Assembly (NCBI GenBank): GCA_963971305.1
Contig: OZ020306.1
Coordinates: 56,208,686 to 56,272,685 of the forward strand
Reading direction: 5' to 3'
Source of the DNA: Arcuatula senhousia
Taxonomy: Eukaryota > Mollusca > Bivalvia > Mytilida > Mytilidae
Length of the DNA: 64,000 nucleotides
Position 1 is the first letter of the stretch, and each line of letters starts with the position of its first letter. This document shows, piece after piece, positions 37,427 through 49,800 of this stretch. The notes under the pieces were generated by a model that searched no databases, was not told the DNA's origin, and was given only the letters and a program-made list of their open reading frames with translations. A program made the position numbers and the translations under genes.

Positions 37427-38057
37427 GGGGCGGTGTTCTCGAAGCTATCTTAGGACTAAGACGTGTCTATAGACCATCTAAAGACTCGTCATAGTCTTAA
37501 GTCGTGTTCTCAAAGCAGTCCTATTTTAAGCTCTTGTCTTATTTTAGGATAAAAACTAAAACACCAAATTTGATGTCTTTAGACCATCCAATCTTAAATT
37601 TTACTTATTTTATACACTACAACTCACTATATTTTGTCCAGGTGTTCACCTAATGACATTTAATCATCGATTAACTTGTATTCAAGGCATCATGCATGAT
37701 TTTAAACTTTGAACTTATTTTCACATACTTCGATGACCCTGTATGTTGTTTTAATTATTTTAGGACAACGTGGTTATGAATTTAAAATAAAAACTGTAGC
37801 TAATAAAGTGTTGACTTTTAGCTTTAGCATTCGAATCGTAGCCCTTTTGGTGTACATACAGAGGAATATATTCTTTAAAAAAGTAAATTATTAAATTTTG
37901 TTTGAATAAAAATTGTATTAAATCTATATTGAGACGTCCTAAGATGGTTTCGAGAAACAGATTATGATGGTCTAAAGATGGTCCAAACTAGGTCTCAAAA
38001 TTTGACTTTAGACGCGTCTTTAGACAAATTTTAGGATACTTTCGAGAACACCGGTCC
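37427..38057 (+). mobile_element. 'V' TIR element, copy 2
   Basis: It starts GGGGCGGTGTTCTCGAAGCT and ends TTTCGAGAACACCGGTCC. It is the second copy of 13636-14277, with the right tip decayed (CCGGTCC instead of CCGCCCC). Small internal deletions distinguish the two. Copy 1 lies inside Z and copy 2 outside, so the family was active after Z formed or was carried in by it. Confidence 0.85.
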
Positions 38058-38298
38058 AGAATTGCAAGAACATTTGAATAGAAATTAACTCACGAATTAA
38101 AGTCGTAACGAGAATCGACTCATGTGAAACCTTTGGAATTTCTCACACACAAAAACCCAACTTGTTTCCGGTTTATCATGTTTATATAAAATAAAAAGTT
38201 TTTAATCGACTTAAAACTCACAATTTCAAATAATGTCAAATGAGTAAAAACATAAAATTATGTCGATCAAAACCGTTCATATGTTACAGTTAAAGTCC

Positions 38299-38490
38299 AC
38301 AATTAGGAATTATACCTTAGACCTGTATATTAGTATATTTAATAAACGTCTGAACTAATGTAATTGGGCATGGGATGCTCAGTATATTTAATATACAGGT
38401 CTATGATTATACATAATTCCGGAAATTTCAGTAAATATGTATAATTACTAAATGGGTTAGAAAATATATATAATTCCTAATTCTGAACAT
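38299..38490. mobile_element. Two-layer palindromic MITE
   Basis: The outer pair is CAATTAGGAATTATA (38301) against TATAATTCCTAATTCTG (38470). The inner pair TAGACCTGTATATTA against TAATATACAGGTCTATG (38388-38404) is the family also seen at 11281-11332. The layout suggests one miniature element within another. Confidence 0.6.
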
Positions 38491-38499
38491 TATTACTGA

Positions 38500-39235
38500 A
38501 TTTCAAAGAAGTTTTTATACAAATTAGCTGATTTGATTTTAGGAAATTTTTCTAGAATAACTTAAACATGAACATCCCAATTACATTAGTATGACAATTG
38601 GTGAAATCTTTTTATATACTAAATATATTTTGATAATTTCATCTGAAATAAGATTATTGAGGTCAATTTCAATACATTATTTTATTAAGAGAGAGAGAGA
38701 AAAAAGGAAACAAATAAGTTTATGTCAAAAAACATTTGAATGATATAGATGAATTATCTCCCATGGGCTATATAATTTTTTTTCGATACGACCAACAGAT
38801 TTGTATTTTATTTTACATCTTTTTCTACTTACACCATACGGTTGAGGGATAAAACAGTTAAAGATTTACGATCTGATTTTTCGGTCTTTGTTCTTGCTAA
38901 TATTATACACAGTTTATCAAATATTCATATCAACCATGAAAAACCAAACGCCGAAGATCTTATATTTAACATAAAGACTAATTAGCATTTCTCAAACCCT
39001 CGAGATTTTTTTTAATATTCATCTTGTAATGTTATACGCCTTTTGATGCAAGACAGATAACAAAAATCAAAATTCGACGGGCGAGCGACGAGTGCATAAA
39101 TTGTTTAAACAATATTATAATTATGGTATAATTTTGCATACAACTTGGCCAGAGGGATATCATTGCACGTGCTTGAATCTATAGATATAGTTTACCTTAT
39201 TTAAAGTTAATATCACAAAAATAACCCTTTCAATG
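38500..39235. other. AT-rich intergenic, nothing recognised
   Basis: Contains a short (GA)n run at 38690-38701. No open frame of note, no repeat partner found. Confidence 0.4.
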
Positions 39236-39760
39236 CTTATTGAGTGAGTGAGTGAGTGAGTTGGTGTTTTACGTCCGTGCAACGCTATATAGGTTATTTA
39301 CATGATGAACATGAAAAGGATGATAAAATGAACATGAAATGATGATGAAAAATGAAACATGGGGTCGGGGTGGGTATCAAAGGAACGGTAAATTTTGAAG
39401 GGGAGAGGTGGGTAGGTGCAGAAATTGAGCTCATGTGGTGCACTACTTTGTGGTACATAAAGGGGTCTTTTAAGTGCATGAAGCGTGGTACTCTCCAAAC
39501 ACGTTGGGTCACTTTGATCAGCGGTCAGGGTTTCCGTATTATAGACCTGACAACCCCCGCGGACGAGGGCTACACTATTCAGCCACCTAGGGTACACACT
39601 TGGTCGCTCTGTGGGCTGAGCATTGACCCGACGTCAGAATACCGACCCTTAGTCGCCTCTTATGACAAGCTAGTCTCTGCTGCGAGCCTATTCGCCACCC
39701 GGGCCCTTCACGGGACAATGCTTACTGAAGCTGCACTTCATGCATATTCTTTTAACTGAA
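39236..39760 (+). repeat. Mollusc-type dispersed repeat with (GAGT)n start
   Basis: (GAGT)n at 39242-39260 leads into TTGGTGTTTTACGTCCGTGC. The segment ends with CCCTTAGTCGCCTCTTATGA, CAAGC and GGGCCCTTCACGGGACAATG. I know this order, a GAGTGAGT start, a GTTTTACGCC-like block and a TTAGTCGCCTCTTACGACAAGC end, from repeats spread through mollusc genomes. The 135-codon frame at 39352-39759 is a by-product of its lower AT content, not a gene. Confidence 0.6.
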
Positions 39761-39984
39761 GACACATTTTTGGGAAATTTGGCAAGCCCAAACATCTTTT
39801 TCCAATAAAAAACGGAACTTATGCATGTTTTTTTGTAAAAATGTGACCCATCTCTGATCGTTGACTTTTTGTGTCGTCGTCACTATTTCGTGCATTTGCT
39901 TTGTCACACAGTGTCCAGGGAAATCGAAACGTCATGAACATGCCAATATTTTTCTAAATCGTTTTATGGAAATAAAAGTTACAA

Positions 39985-40150
39985 AAAAGTTCCAGGCAAT
40001 AAAATTTGGTACGCCTGGCGCGCGTTTCGTTGAGTGAAGACTCATCAGAGGCGCTCTATTCAAAATGTTCAAGAAAAAGCCAAATATTATATCTAGATTA
40101 TGAAGAGTATTGAACAATAACCATGTAAAAATACCCGAACAGGATAACAA
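39985..40150 (+). repeat. Bivalve-type repeat fragment (GCGCGTTTCG)
   Basis: GTACGCCTGGCGCGCGTTTC followed by GAAGACTCATCAGAGGCGCT, then GCCAAATATTATATC and GAAGAGTATTGAACAA. This resembles an element I know to be very frequent in mussel transcripts and genomes. Identification is from memory. Confidence 0.55.
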
Positions 40151-40550
40151 GTATGAAAGTGAAATGCCTATATATAAATAAATATAAATAGATATTCTAG
40201 GGAAAATAATAAAGTGTTTTTTAACGTTACTCTAAGGTTAAAAAGAATTCAACCACGGCCCTAAACAGTCAAAATGCTTATGTTTGTGTTTAAACCATTT
40301 AATGTTTCAGCAATATATAAGAAATACATGAAATAAATATTGTTTTTGTCTGTTTCTCGTTTTCATTGTTATTATCTATGTTTTGTAAGGTTTTTTTTCA
40401 GGGATGGGCTGAAAAAAATGCGTATATAAACCTGTGTGAACTTGTCTGATACGTTTTTTCAGTTTGGAGGTTCAAAAAAGTTTTTGTCTTCCGGAGCACA
40501 TGAGTTCACTCTCGTTTCGACTGGAGGTCGCGTTGTTGATTGATATTCAC

Positions 40551-43210
40551 ATTGTATGGAAGGTGCGCTGTGCAAAAACGATTGAGAAGTACATACGTCA
40601 TAGTTGACTTGTGCAACCTAGAAAACCGTCTGCATATTTTTTGGCTTTTTCCATAAAAAAGACTTGTAAGCAGTCATTAATTGGCATTTTTTTTTAATAT
40701 ACTTTACATTGTCCTATGAAATGGCATTCGTTTTTAACTAAAATCAATGGCCGTCAAGTAAGAATAAAAAAGTCGAACGTTTTGTTCATTTTTTGAAATA
40801 AAGTAGCCGCTGCATGAAAATAGGCTAACAAACAAAATAAAACATGTATATATTGTATACTTTAAACAATTTCCTCAATAAACATATACATGTAATAAAA
40901 TAGATGAAATAAATGTATTTAGCAATGCTACAAATCGTTCTTTCAAAGCAAGTAAAACATTTCATGTTATAGTTGTGATTTTTTTGGGAGTGCACTAGTT
41001 GAATAGTACACAAGCACATGTTGAATAGTACATAAGCTAAAGTTTATCAGTGCAACAGTGTACTTTGTTTATACACATTTGAACACGAAAAATACTAAAT
41101 TTAAATAAAAATCGGCAATTACCTTAAACAAGAAATTTACTTAAGGATGTATTCTATCCATACTCAATATTTCCCGACCCGACAATACAGAGCGCTGCGA
41201 GAACTTTGCATACAACGCGATTGAAAATAGATACTTTGCGGGAGAGCCTCTGATAAGTTATAAATAAAGGAAACGCGTGTCAGGCGTAGCAAGGTCACTT
41301 ACCTTGTTTTCCCAGTATCGGGTTCAAAATGTGCCTAATTGATACAAGAACGGTCAAAATATTTGCATAAAATATGTTCCCAAGAAAAATTCTATCAATA
41401 TGACCTTTTTTCAACATGTTCTGAATTAAAACTATAAAAGTGGGTCACTTGCTTAAAATTTTGCCAACATTATAATCCTTTGAAATTTTTGCCAGTTTTT
41501 GTATGAATTATTTCCTTTGAAAAAAAATGTATTTACATGTATATACGTTTGACTGAAGAGTTTTATAATAATCCAAAAGTATTCCTTAACTTTTAAAATA
41601 AAATAAAAAATGTTTAACCTAAATTTTTTTTCATATTTAATGACATTCATGACATTTGCACATTTTGTTGCACTTTTTGCTTTTTTGCGGTCACATGACA
41701 TGCTCCATCTTAAATTATAAGAATTCGAAATTTTGTTGAAAATGACAACGATTTTAGATAAAAAAAAAGATAAAGAAAAAATGTGTCCATTGGACGCGGA
41801 TGCCCCCGTTGGCCCAAAATAAAAAGTTGAAAGTCCTACAGATCTGAGAGTCGCTTATGGCTAAGGATGCATTGTTTGTCATACTGAACCTTCCTACCAA
41901 GTACCAACTCATTTCCATTTACGGTTTCTTAGAAACGGAATCATACATATACGTACGGACGTACGGGCATAAGTAAAACGTAGTGCCACCGACAAGGCGT
42001 CGCGGGTGGCATAAAATGACAATTTTCGCATTTTTGGGACAATAAAATTCACTATATTTTACATATACTTGTAACTTGAAAACCGTATATATCGCTACAA
42101 AATTTTGTCTTGCAGTTTGCGAGCGTGAACGTTGTAGCGGCACAATTGAGGCTCCTCTAATCGAGCTATTCAAGAAGACAAGAGACACCAATCAGGCTGT
42201 CCGAAGCCAAAAGAAGAGGGAGGGCAAAATCGGCCATTACATAACAAAACAAGCACGAACAAACAAGAAAGGACTTTAAAGTTTTAAAGAACTTTTAAAG
42301 CGAGCATAAGATATTCCTCTCACCATATTAAAAAAGGACATCTTTTTGCCCATTTCGAAGGACTGGGCATCGTTCCTCGAAACCACTCTCACAAATTAAT
42401 GGTGTTTGTTTTTTTTTGAAAATTGACTATTTCTTTCGATTTCGTCTGGAAATATTATTATTTAAACAAAAAGTCGCATTTGCAGATGTAAAAATGGGTA
42501 ACTGAGAAAGATCAAAGACAAATCTAGCAAACATAATCGGATAACAGAAAACAAAACACACTTACAAAACTGAACCGTGAGAAATTGAAAATCCACCAAT
42601 GTGACTTGAATCGTCACGAGGTAAAGCAAAAAAAATATCTACCTATTGGTCCTTTCAACTCTTCGTCGTACTTCTCATCTAAAGCAGTTGTACTTCTCAA
42701 CTGTCGCATTTGTACATCTCAACTTTCGCCAATCGTTAAAAGATGTACAATTCAACTTGTGCGGATGTACTAAAAAACTTTCGCATATGTACTTCACAAC
42801 TTGTGCACCGATTTCGTGTTTTATCATTAAAGGGCACAATAAAACGACTCTCTACCCTTCAATATATTGTTATTTAGGTAGCTTATCTTTAGGATAAAAA
42901 ATAATGTTTTAAATACTTATGATGTTTTATATACGTGATTTTCACAATATTTATGTATAAAAGTATTTAATTTGTATTTTTAAGAACTAAATTAAAGTCA
43001 ATTTTAAGTCATTAGTAACATAAATGCCTTAATAATAGTTTCCAGTTAAAAAACATCACTATTAGGCATATTTCTGGCCATTTTAGATGTAAATTCCCAA
43101 TTTCGGGTGTCTTTTTCGTCTGATTTACCCACAAGCCACCATAAAAGCACTATTCAATTATAGCGGGAGTACTTATCAATCGTTTTTATGCAGCGCACCT
43201 TCCATACATT
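40551..43210. mobile_element. 'M': ~2.66-kb TIR element
   Basis: The left end ATTGTATGGAAGGTGCGCTG with AAAAACGATTGAGAAGTAC pairs with the right end GTACTTATCAATCGTTTTTATG with CAGCGCACCTTCCATACATT. Subterminal repeats of the type TTGTACTTCTCAACT and AGTTGAATAGTACA occur at 40990-41035 and 42655-42805. No duplication is certain. A short frame inside (42106-42279) is listed separately. Confidence 0.65.
42106..42279 (+). pseudogene. Short coding-like segment of unknown family
   Basis: TTTTGTCTTGCAG is a good splice acceptor and is followed by a frame reading CERERCSGTIEAPLIELFKK and ending in a lysine-rich tail with a stop at 42277-42279. The stretch GTIEAPLIELFKK lines up with GHIEPTLIEPYKG at 57028-57066, with several third-base changes. 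Both follow a TTTGC(G/A)AG sequence after a CAG. This hints at two remnants of one protein family or repeat. No function can be given. Confidence 0.25.
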
Positions 43211-43235
43211 GATTCAGTTATTTCCAAGTTTTACA

Positions 43236-43330
43236 TGTTGTCTGTTTTTGGACCGTTCTTGTTGGTGTTTACTGGTTTTGTCTCTGCCCTTTTGGACTTT
43301 TCGGATACCCCATTGGTACCTCTGCATCTT
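43236..43330 (+). repeat. Dispersed ~100-bp repeat, partner of 37320-37420
   Basis: GTGTTTACTGGTTTTGTCTC, GCCCTTTTGGACTTTTCGGA and TTGGTACCTCTGC are inverted relative to the copy at 37320-37420. Confidence 0.65.
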
Positions 43331-43874
43331 TCAAAAAAGGGAAATATAACAGAAATATGAAAAACAGGAAATACATGTATAAGTTAATATCTTTGCTTCT
43401 TGAATGTTGAAATGGCTATGAGGTATATGAACACCATTGCTAAAAGCTTATATGATTACACAGATATATGATTAAAACATAAAAAAATAGATTTTTTTTG
43501 TGCCGGTAATACGACATCTTGAATTAATGCAAGTAGCGATTCTAATCGTATTTATAAAGTACGAAGAATTATATTTAACTTTTAATTATTCTAATTTGAA
43601 CGATCATCTAGACGAATAACTAAAAATAAGGTGATATTAGGTTCTTTTGTGGCCAGCTTTCATGTAAATGTCCATTTTTCTTCCATTTTGATTTTTTTTT
43701 TAAAACAATACAAAAATAAACATTAAAAAGTTTTTTTCATTTATTTATACGTTTCATGAGTGTCTTTCTTCAAGAACAAGACCAAAGCACGAATTCTTTG
43801 TGTGTTTGCGTTGACTATATAGAACAAATTAATTAGTCGCACTTTATAAGATTTATGATCATATATTGGTAATT
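43331..43874. other. AT-rich intergenic left of the LINE
   Basis: No open frame or repeat recognised. The last nine bases (TTGGTAATT, 43866-43874) are the left copy of the LINE target duplication. Confidence 0.45.
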
Positions 43875-43875
43875 A

Positions 43876-46344
43876 TATTACATTTTTTCACTACATGCTC
43901 TTATTTCATTATATTTCTCCTTTGGTAAAAAGCTATTCTGTTCATTTATTGATTTTAGAAAAGCATTCGATACTGTTTGGCGGTTAGGATTGTGGCAAAA
44001 GCTACAGAAATATGGGATACGAGGGAAATGTTTCGATGTTATCTATAGTATGTATAGTAATATTAAATCCTGTGTTAGGAGTCAGAAACAACACTCTGAC
44101 TTCTTTCCGTGTCTAACCGGGGTAAGACAGGGGGAGAACTTGTCAACCTTTCTTTTTGCCATTTTTCTCAATGATCTAGAGGAATTTTTGACTACCTTAG
44201 GGGGAATACCACTGGAAATTCTGAGAGATAAGTGTTTAGAAAATTTAGATATATACTTACAATTATTTGTTTTTCTCTATGCCGATGATACTGTGTTATT
44301 AGCTGAAAGTGCAGAGGCACTTCAAAATAACTTAGATATATTTAGTAACTATTGTGATTTGTGGAAGTTATCTGTAAATTGTTCAAAATCAAAAGTTGTT
44401 ATATTTAGCAAGCGAAAAATAAAAAATCCACCGAATTTTACTATTAATAATAATATTATTGAAATTGTTGACAATTACTCATATTTAGGTCTATATTTTA
44501 ATTATAATGGGTCATTTGTATTAGCAAAATCTAAATTGGTTCAACAAGCCAGAAGGGCTCTTTTTGCTGTTTATAAACGCATAAAAAACCAACTTATTCC
44601 AGTAGACTTACAATTGAAACTTTTTGATAGTCTCGTCGAACCTATACTTTTATATGGGTCGGAGGTATGGGGATTTGAAAATGTATCATGTATCGAAAAG
44701 ATGCACCTTCAATTTTGTAAAAAGATATTAAATGTTAGAATGACAACACCGAGTTACATGGTTTATGGAGAACTTGGGCAATTTCCACTCTCTGTAAAAG
44801 TGAAGACTCGGGTTATCTCCTACTGGAATAGATTGATATGCAATGAAAATAAACTGAGCAGAAAAATGTATGATTTATTGTACCAATTGCATATTCATGA
44901 AGTAAAACAATACAAATGGGTCTCATTTGTTAAAGATATTTTTAATGATGTAGGTTTAAGTTTCATTTTTGATTCTCAAATTCCTATGCCGAATATATAT
45001 ATAAAAACTGTTATTAGACAGAATTTGTGTGATCAGTTTATTCAAAGTTGGTTTTCTGACTTAGAAAATTCATCTAGAAGTTTTTATAAAATTATCAAAA
45101 ATGATTTTGCAATGGAAGCATATCTTACTAGACTTCCAGTAAATGAGAGGCAGTATATTTCTAAATTTAGATTGTCAAACATAAAGCTTCCAATTGAAAC
45201 TGGTAGGTGGAATAATATTCCCAAAGAAGAAAGGCTTTGCAATTTTTGCAGAGAAGCCATCGGGGATGAGTTCCACATTCTGTTCAACTGCCAAAATGAA
45301 AATATTCTAACAATTAGAAGTAAATATATTCCTTCTTCAGTCAGGGGACCAACTTGTACAAGTCAGAATAGATCTTACTTGTACCAGTTAGATTCTATTT
45401 ATGGTTTCTTACTCTGTAGAGTCAGATCCAATTCTGACTTCTACAGGTCAGAATGAATCTGTCTTGTTAGAGTAAGAATTGATTTTATCAAATTTGCTCC
45501 AATATTCAATGTTTTTAAAATAACATTTCTCAAAACCAATAAATCTTATTCAAATTGTATCACAAGGTCAACAATGGCATCCTGCATTTAGGATGAAGGA
45601 ATCATGTGCCAATAGGAAACCGATTGACTGTAAAGTTTCAATTATCATCAAAGAATTTCATAGCTAATTATCTAAATCTGTCATTTATATCCACGGTTTT
45701 GAACACCAATGTGGTTTATACTAGATGAATAATTGTTATTTAATGATTTGAGCATAATTAAAGACCTTGGTGTTCACGGCCGCCAAAGTAGAGAAATTTA
45801 CTGCCAAAGGAGGGCAGTAAAATTTTGATTCTGACGTGTACAAGTAAGAATGATGTTAAAACAAAAAATCTAAATTACAAACCCATGACTACTTTGTAAG
45901 ATTAATAAATAGCTCTTACTATATAGAAAAGGAATTTAGCCATATAAAATATCTCCAGAAAAGATACTTTGATAAAAAGACTTTCTAGTATAATCTACTC
46001 GTAGAAGTCAGATTGAAAATTCTAAATATAAGGAGAAGATAACTCACGTTTGTTTAATCTTACTTGTACAAGTAAGATTGAATCTGACTTGTACAAGTTG
46101 GTCCCCTGACTGTTCTTATTATGTCAACAATCCGACAGTACACAAAATGGAAAAAAATGTTTTCTTTATGCAACTATTCACTTTTGAAAAGAGTATCATG
46201 GTTTATAAAACATGTATCAAATCTTTTGAAATAACTCTTCATTATAGTTGTAATTTCTACTCTGACTATTTTTGTTGTTCTGTATTTTTTTTTTTTTTGT
46301 ATACTGTATACCTGTTCATTTCGTCATTTGTAAACTTTGTTTAA
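43876..46344 (+). pseudogene. LINE reverse transcriptase C-terminal part, interrupted by MITE
   Basis: The frame is open from the truncation point to 45337 and again from 46118 to the stop at 46342-46344. Seen motifs: DFRKAFDTVWR (43951-43983), GVRQGENLSTFLFAIFLNDL (44119-44178), FLYADDTVLLAES (44272-44310; YADD is the catalytic motif), then a thumb/connection region, and near the end a CNFC...H...C zinc-knuckle-like motif (45238-45291) typical of such elements. The N-terminal endonuclease and the first RT motifs are missing. The MITE ends the frame after 45337 with foreign residues up to 45456. The MITE plus one 5-bp duplication totals 780 bp, a multiple of three, and the distal frame is in register. 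So the copy was intact here when the MITE landed. Confidence 0.9.
45338..46112. mobile_element. 775-bp MITE in the LINE, with TTCTT target duplication
   Basis: The ends are CAGTCAGGGGACCAACTTGT and ACAAGTTGGTCCCCTGACTG, perfect inverted repeats of at least 24 bp. TTCTT flanks both sides (45333-45337 and 46113-46117). The interior has many ACTTGTACAAGT-like and CAGAAT(A/G)(A/G)ATCTTACTT units near both ends. No coding frame belongs to it. The superfamily is not assigned. Confidence 0.92.
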
Positions 46345-46416
46345 TCATGTACCTCATGTTACACTGTATGTGTCTGAGCATTGAATAAAGTCTTGTCTTG
46401 TCTTGTCTTGGTAATT

Positions 46417-49400
46417 GTTTTAGAATATTTGGAGTTATGAAATTATTTTTTTATTGATATAATCCAATGACGTTTTTCATACATCTTACTTTTTGCACTT
46501 TATAATAATTATTTCAATTTTATAATTTTTTTTCTGCAAAAAATAAATATCCGTGACTATACATTTATCTGAAGAATTAACATATTAATATTGTACAATT
46601 TATACTATTTAAAAAAGTTATTCCTTTATTTTTAATGATTTTAAATCTTTGGTTAAGGAGCCAAGACTGGCAATGAAAGAGTATATATGTTGGTATACAT
46701 TCATATAGCATGCAGAACTTGGTCACACTTAAATATTTGCGGTCAATGCTTTTGTTTTAACTGTGCTACACGCATATACATATATATTGTTAATTAAAGA
46801 AAAAACATTCGGAACAATAAAATTCAATTATCAAAAATATTATTTGCATATATTTATTTTTTTCCAATTAATTAATTTTCATTATGTAATAATTATTTCA
46901 ATTTCATAATGTATTTTTCTGCCACAACTAAAATTCCGTGACCATAACTGAAGAGTTAACAGATAAAAATTGTATAATTTTCACTGAATACACATCATTT
47001 TACTTTTTACGCGTGTTTTGATTTCAATAATATTAGATCCCAAACTGAGAAGTTATTGTTAAATCCTATTTCGTTTGTCATCCATCATTTCTTCTCAATA
47101 ACGCAAATGTTAAATTAATATGGCCGACCGCTGCTTTTAATTTGATAAGTTCGTCTTTGCTGTAGTGCACAACAGCAAGACATTTCTAAATTTGGTATTA
47201 ACCACAATTTACGTCTACGAGATTGATGTTTCTTTCCGAAAAACATAAAATGAGTCGAGTAAAAGCATCACTGAGACATGGATAGGTGAAATGTCAGATC
47301 CGCTGGGTGGCGCAATCTTCCAAAACAATTACGATTTCCGCCATTATGATAATTTGATTCGTGTTCCGAATGGACCCTCGAGTATTCTGCATCTTTTCAC
47401 TGGGATGTTCAAAACGAGGCTCGGAAGTAATCAGAAATCTCTGGACTCAAATGAACAATATTAATGACACAAGTTTTGCATAATTTTGAAGATTTAGAAT
47501 AATACCTTATCTTATATTGAATACTATCCTCGAAGAATTGATATATGCATAAATGTTTCAGAGTGCATAGAGGGCCATAATGTAGATTTCCTTTAAATTT
47601 GATGATTTTAAAACCAAAACTGCCAATGACAGAATATTTGTATATAAATGGTTTCAACCAAAATATTAGCTGATGCAAGTATCAAGTTCAATATTCATTT
47701 TATTTTTTACTTCTTTCGATATTTATATATCTCTTATCAACAGCAATTGCGTCATTATTGGAGTGGGTATATTATTTTCTTCTTATGGGGCCCTTTAGAA
47801 AATGGAATGATGAAAAAATCATTATGAAGAATTATTTGTATTAATGTGCCTTTATATAAAATTAGTAAAAATTATTAACTTGATAGGAATGTTCATATGA
47901 GTAATCATATGCATTAGCTCATGAAGATTTCTGAAAAAAAATGTTTGAAATTAAATCTTTCTACAATTCGATCTTTATTATGAATTTATGTAATGTCCGA
48001 ATCGTATATACATTGATTAAAATTTGCAGTTATTTTAGTCGAAACCCCGGGTTTTATATACACAGATTTCAAAGGTTAATTTGGTTTTTTTATATGAACA
48101 AAACGATACAGCCGCGAAAAACGATAATCGCGAAAAAGCGTTTTCATTGTTTCACCTCTATTTATGTGGGTTCGTAATTGGTAAAATTAATAAAAACGAA
48201 AGAATATGGAATATGTGCCAGAAAGACACGATCCACATATTGGTATTATTTTTATAAAGATAAAAAACAAATATTCGATGCAGGTGAAGCGCTTTTCTGG
48301 ACTAACCTTCATCGGACACGCTAGGGTTCGAAAAATTGGATGACCGGTAGGACATTAGATTTGAACAAACAAAACACTAAAGAAAAAAAAATATTACAAC
48401 ATTGACTAAACGAGGTAAATTTCTCAACTGCATTGAAAGCCACAATTTTAGATCAGAACGTAAAAAAAATGGAAATATGTAAACATTGACTTAAAAATCC
48501 GGTTTTACTTTGAAAACAAGTGCTTATTCTTAGTGCGTTATGACTTTACAAAATGATTAATAAATTGTATAAGCAGAAAGGAATTGCCTTGATTTTTTTT
48601 CTCATCTGAATTACTGAAGAGTTGCATGCTGCCTCGGCTTTCTATCACTAGGTACAGACGGCCCGTTACACTATACATGTATGTCCTCAATCTAGTTTGC
48701 GAGTCAAAATTTAAATGATGTAACAACATATATATATATACTTTTTTGAAATTCTGTCATTACTATTGGGTAACAACATTACGATTGCTTTTGCAGCAAA
48801 ACATAAAGCTTGTTGAAAAAATTAATTTCTCACATGCGTGATGGTAAGAGCTGTTGGTCGAGTTTAATTCCGGTATCAACACTTTTGCGTTGATCAACCC
48901 ATCAAAGCTGATGAATTATCCATGAAAATTTTAAATTGTCAAAATACTGAGCTTATCCCTGCCCCAGGCATAGGTTGATCTCGATAATAATATGGGCTCC
49001 TGTTCTGCATATTTTGCTTTGCTAGTTCTATGGTTTTCATTTTTTATTTTATTTGGCATTTTCGATATTTTTTTCAAGCAGTGACATCAAGAAAACCAGA
49101 TTTTGGTAGAGTGCCATTAGTTTAACTCCAGAAATAGATAAAATTTTGGCTTGTTGCTTTAAAACTTTCCTCTGTCTTTAATTCTATAGAATGGGATCCT
49201 CAACCTCATAATATGCTGTGAAATATCAAGTTGATGTCCCATTTTTCCTGTTCTAAATTTCATTCAAATCTATCTACTAATAACAATTCTGTACTAGATT
49301 TTTATACACCGCCAAAACTTTTTACTTGTCAAAATTGTTTAATTTGTACAATGTATCTACAATGTACAAACAGACAGTTTTCAATATCATTCAAAATATT

Positions 49401-49800
49401 TCCAACTTCAAATTTCCCAAAACTTGTGTGAGATTTTTTTCTTCAAATCTTTTGCAATATAGTTCTATTTTGATCTTGTTACAAATCTGGAATTTGAAAA
49501 ACATGTCGTGCACTGGTTTAGTGTTGGGCTTTCTCCGGATATGACCTATAGCTGACGAGTCTTGAAAGACAGAACGCGTGTCAAGCGTAGAAAAATCAAT
49601 GACTGAAACTTTGTTGTTATTTTTTTAATTTCAGCTGAGTATTTTTGCTTAAGGGAGATGAAACCGTACTTCAACCATCTAAGTTAAAAAAGAAGGAAAG
49701 TCACAAATTTTTAGGTCGACATAACTTTTACTTCCATTTAACTAAACATTCAGCTAACAGCTTTTCATCGAAAAATATGCTTAATCTGTACCTTAATAAG
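46417..49800. other. AT-rich intergenic, nothing recognised
   Basis: A 3.4-kb stretch with many short frames, none with a domain. An (AT)n run lies at 48729-48740. No transposon ends were found, so together with 51.3-52.3 kb it is the best candidate for unique, possibly regulatory DNA upstream of gene 2. Confidence 0.4.

Larger units (their letters stand above)
43875..46410 (+). mobile_element. 5'-truncated non-LTR retrotransposon (LINE) with (TCTTG)4 tail, split by a MITE
   Basis: TTGGTAATT at 43866-43874 and again at 46408-46416 brackets the element; the first TTG of the right copy overlaps the tail. The 3' end has AATAAA (46384-46389) and (TCTTG)4 at 46391-46410. The 5' end begins in the middle of the reverse transcriptase domain, the usual outcome of incomplete target-primed reverse transcription. 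The 775-bp MITE at 45338-46112 interrupts it. The LINE clade is not certain. Confidence 0.9.

Noticed and set aside
13913..37894. Similar frames at 13913-14125 and 37709-37894 as a gene family
   Set aside because: They are parts of the two V element copies; the nucleotide similarity covers the whole element and the frames differ at their ends.
39352..39759. 135-codon frame as a gene
   Set aside because: It lies within a mollusc-type dispersed repeat of lower AT content; frames on both strands are open and no domain is visible.
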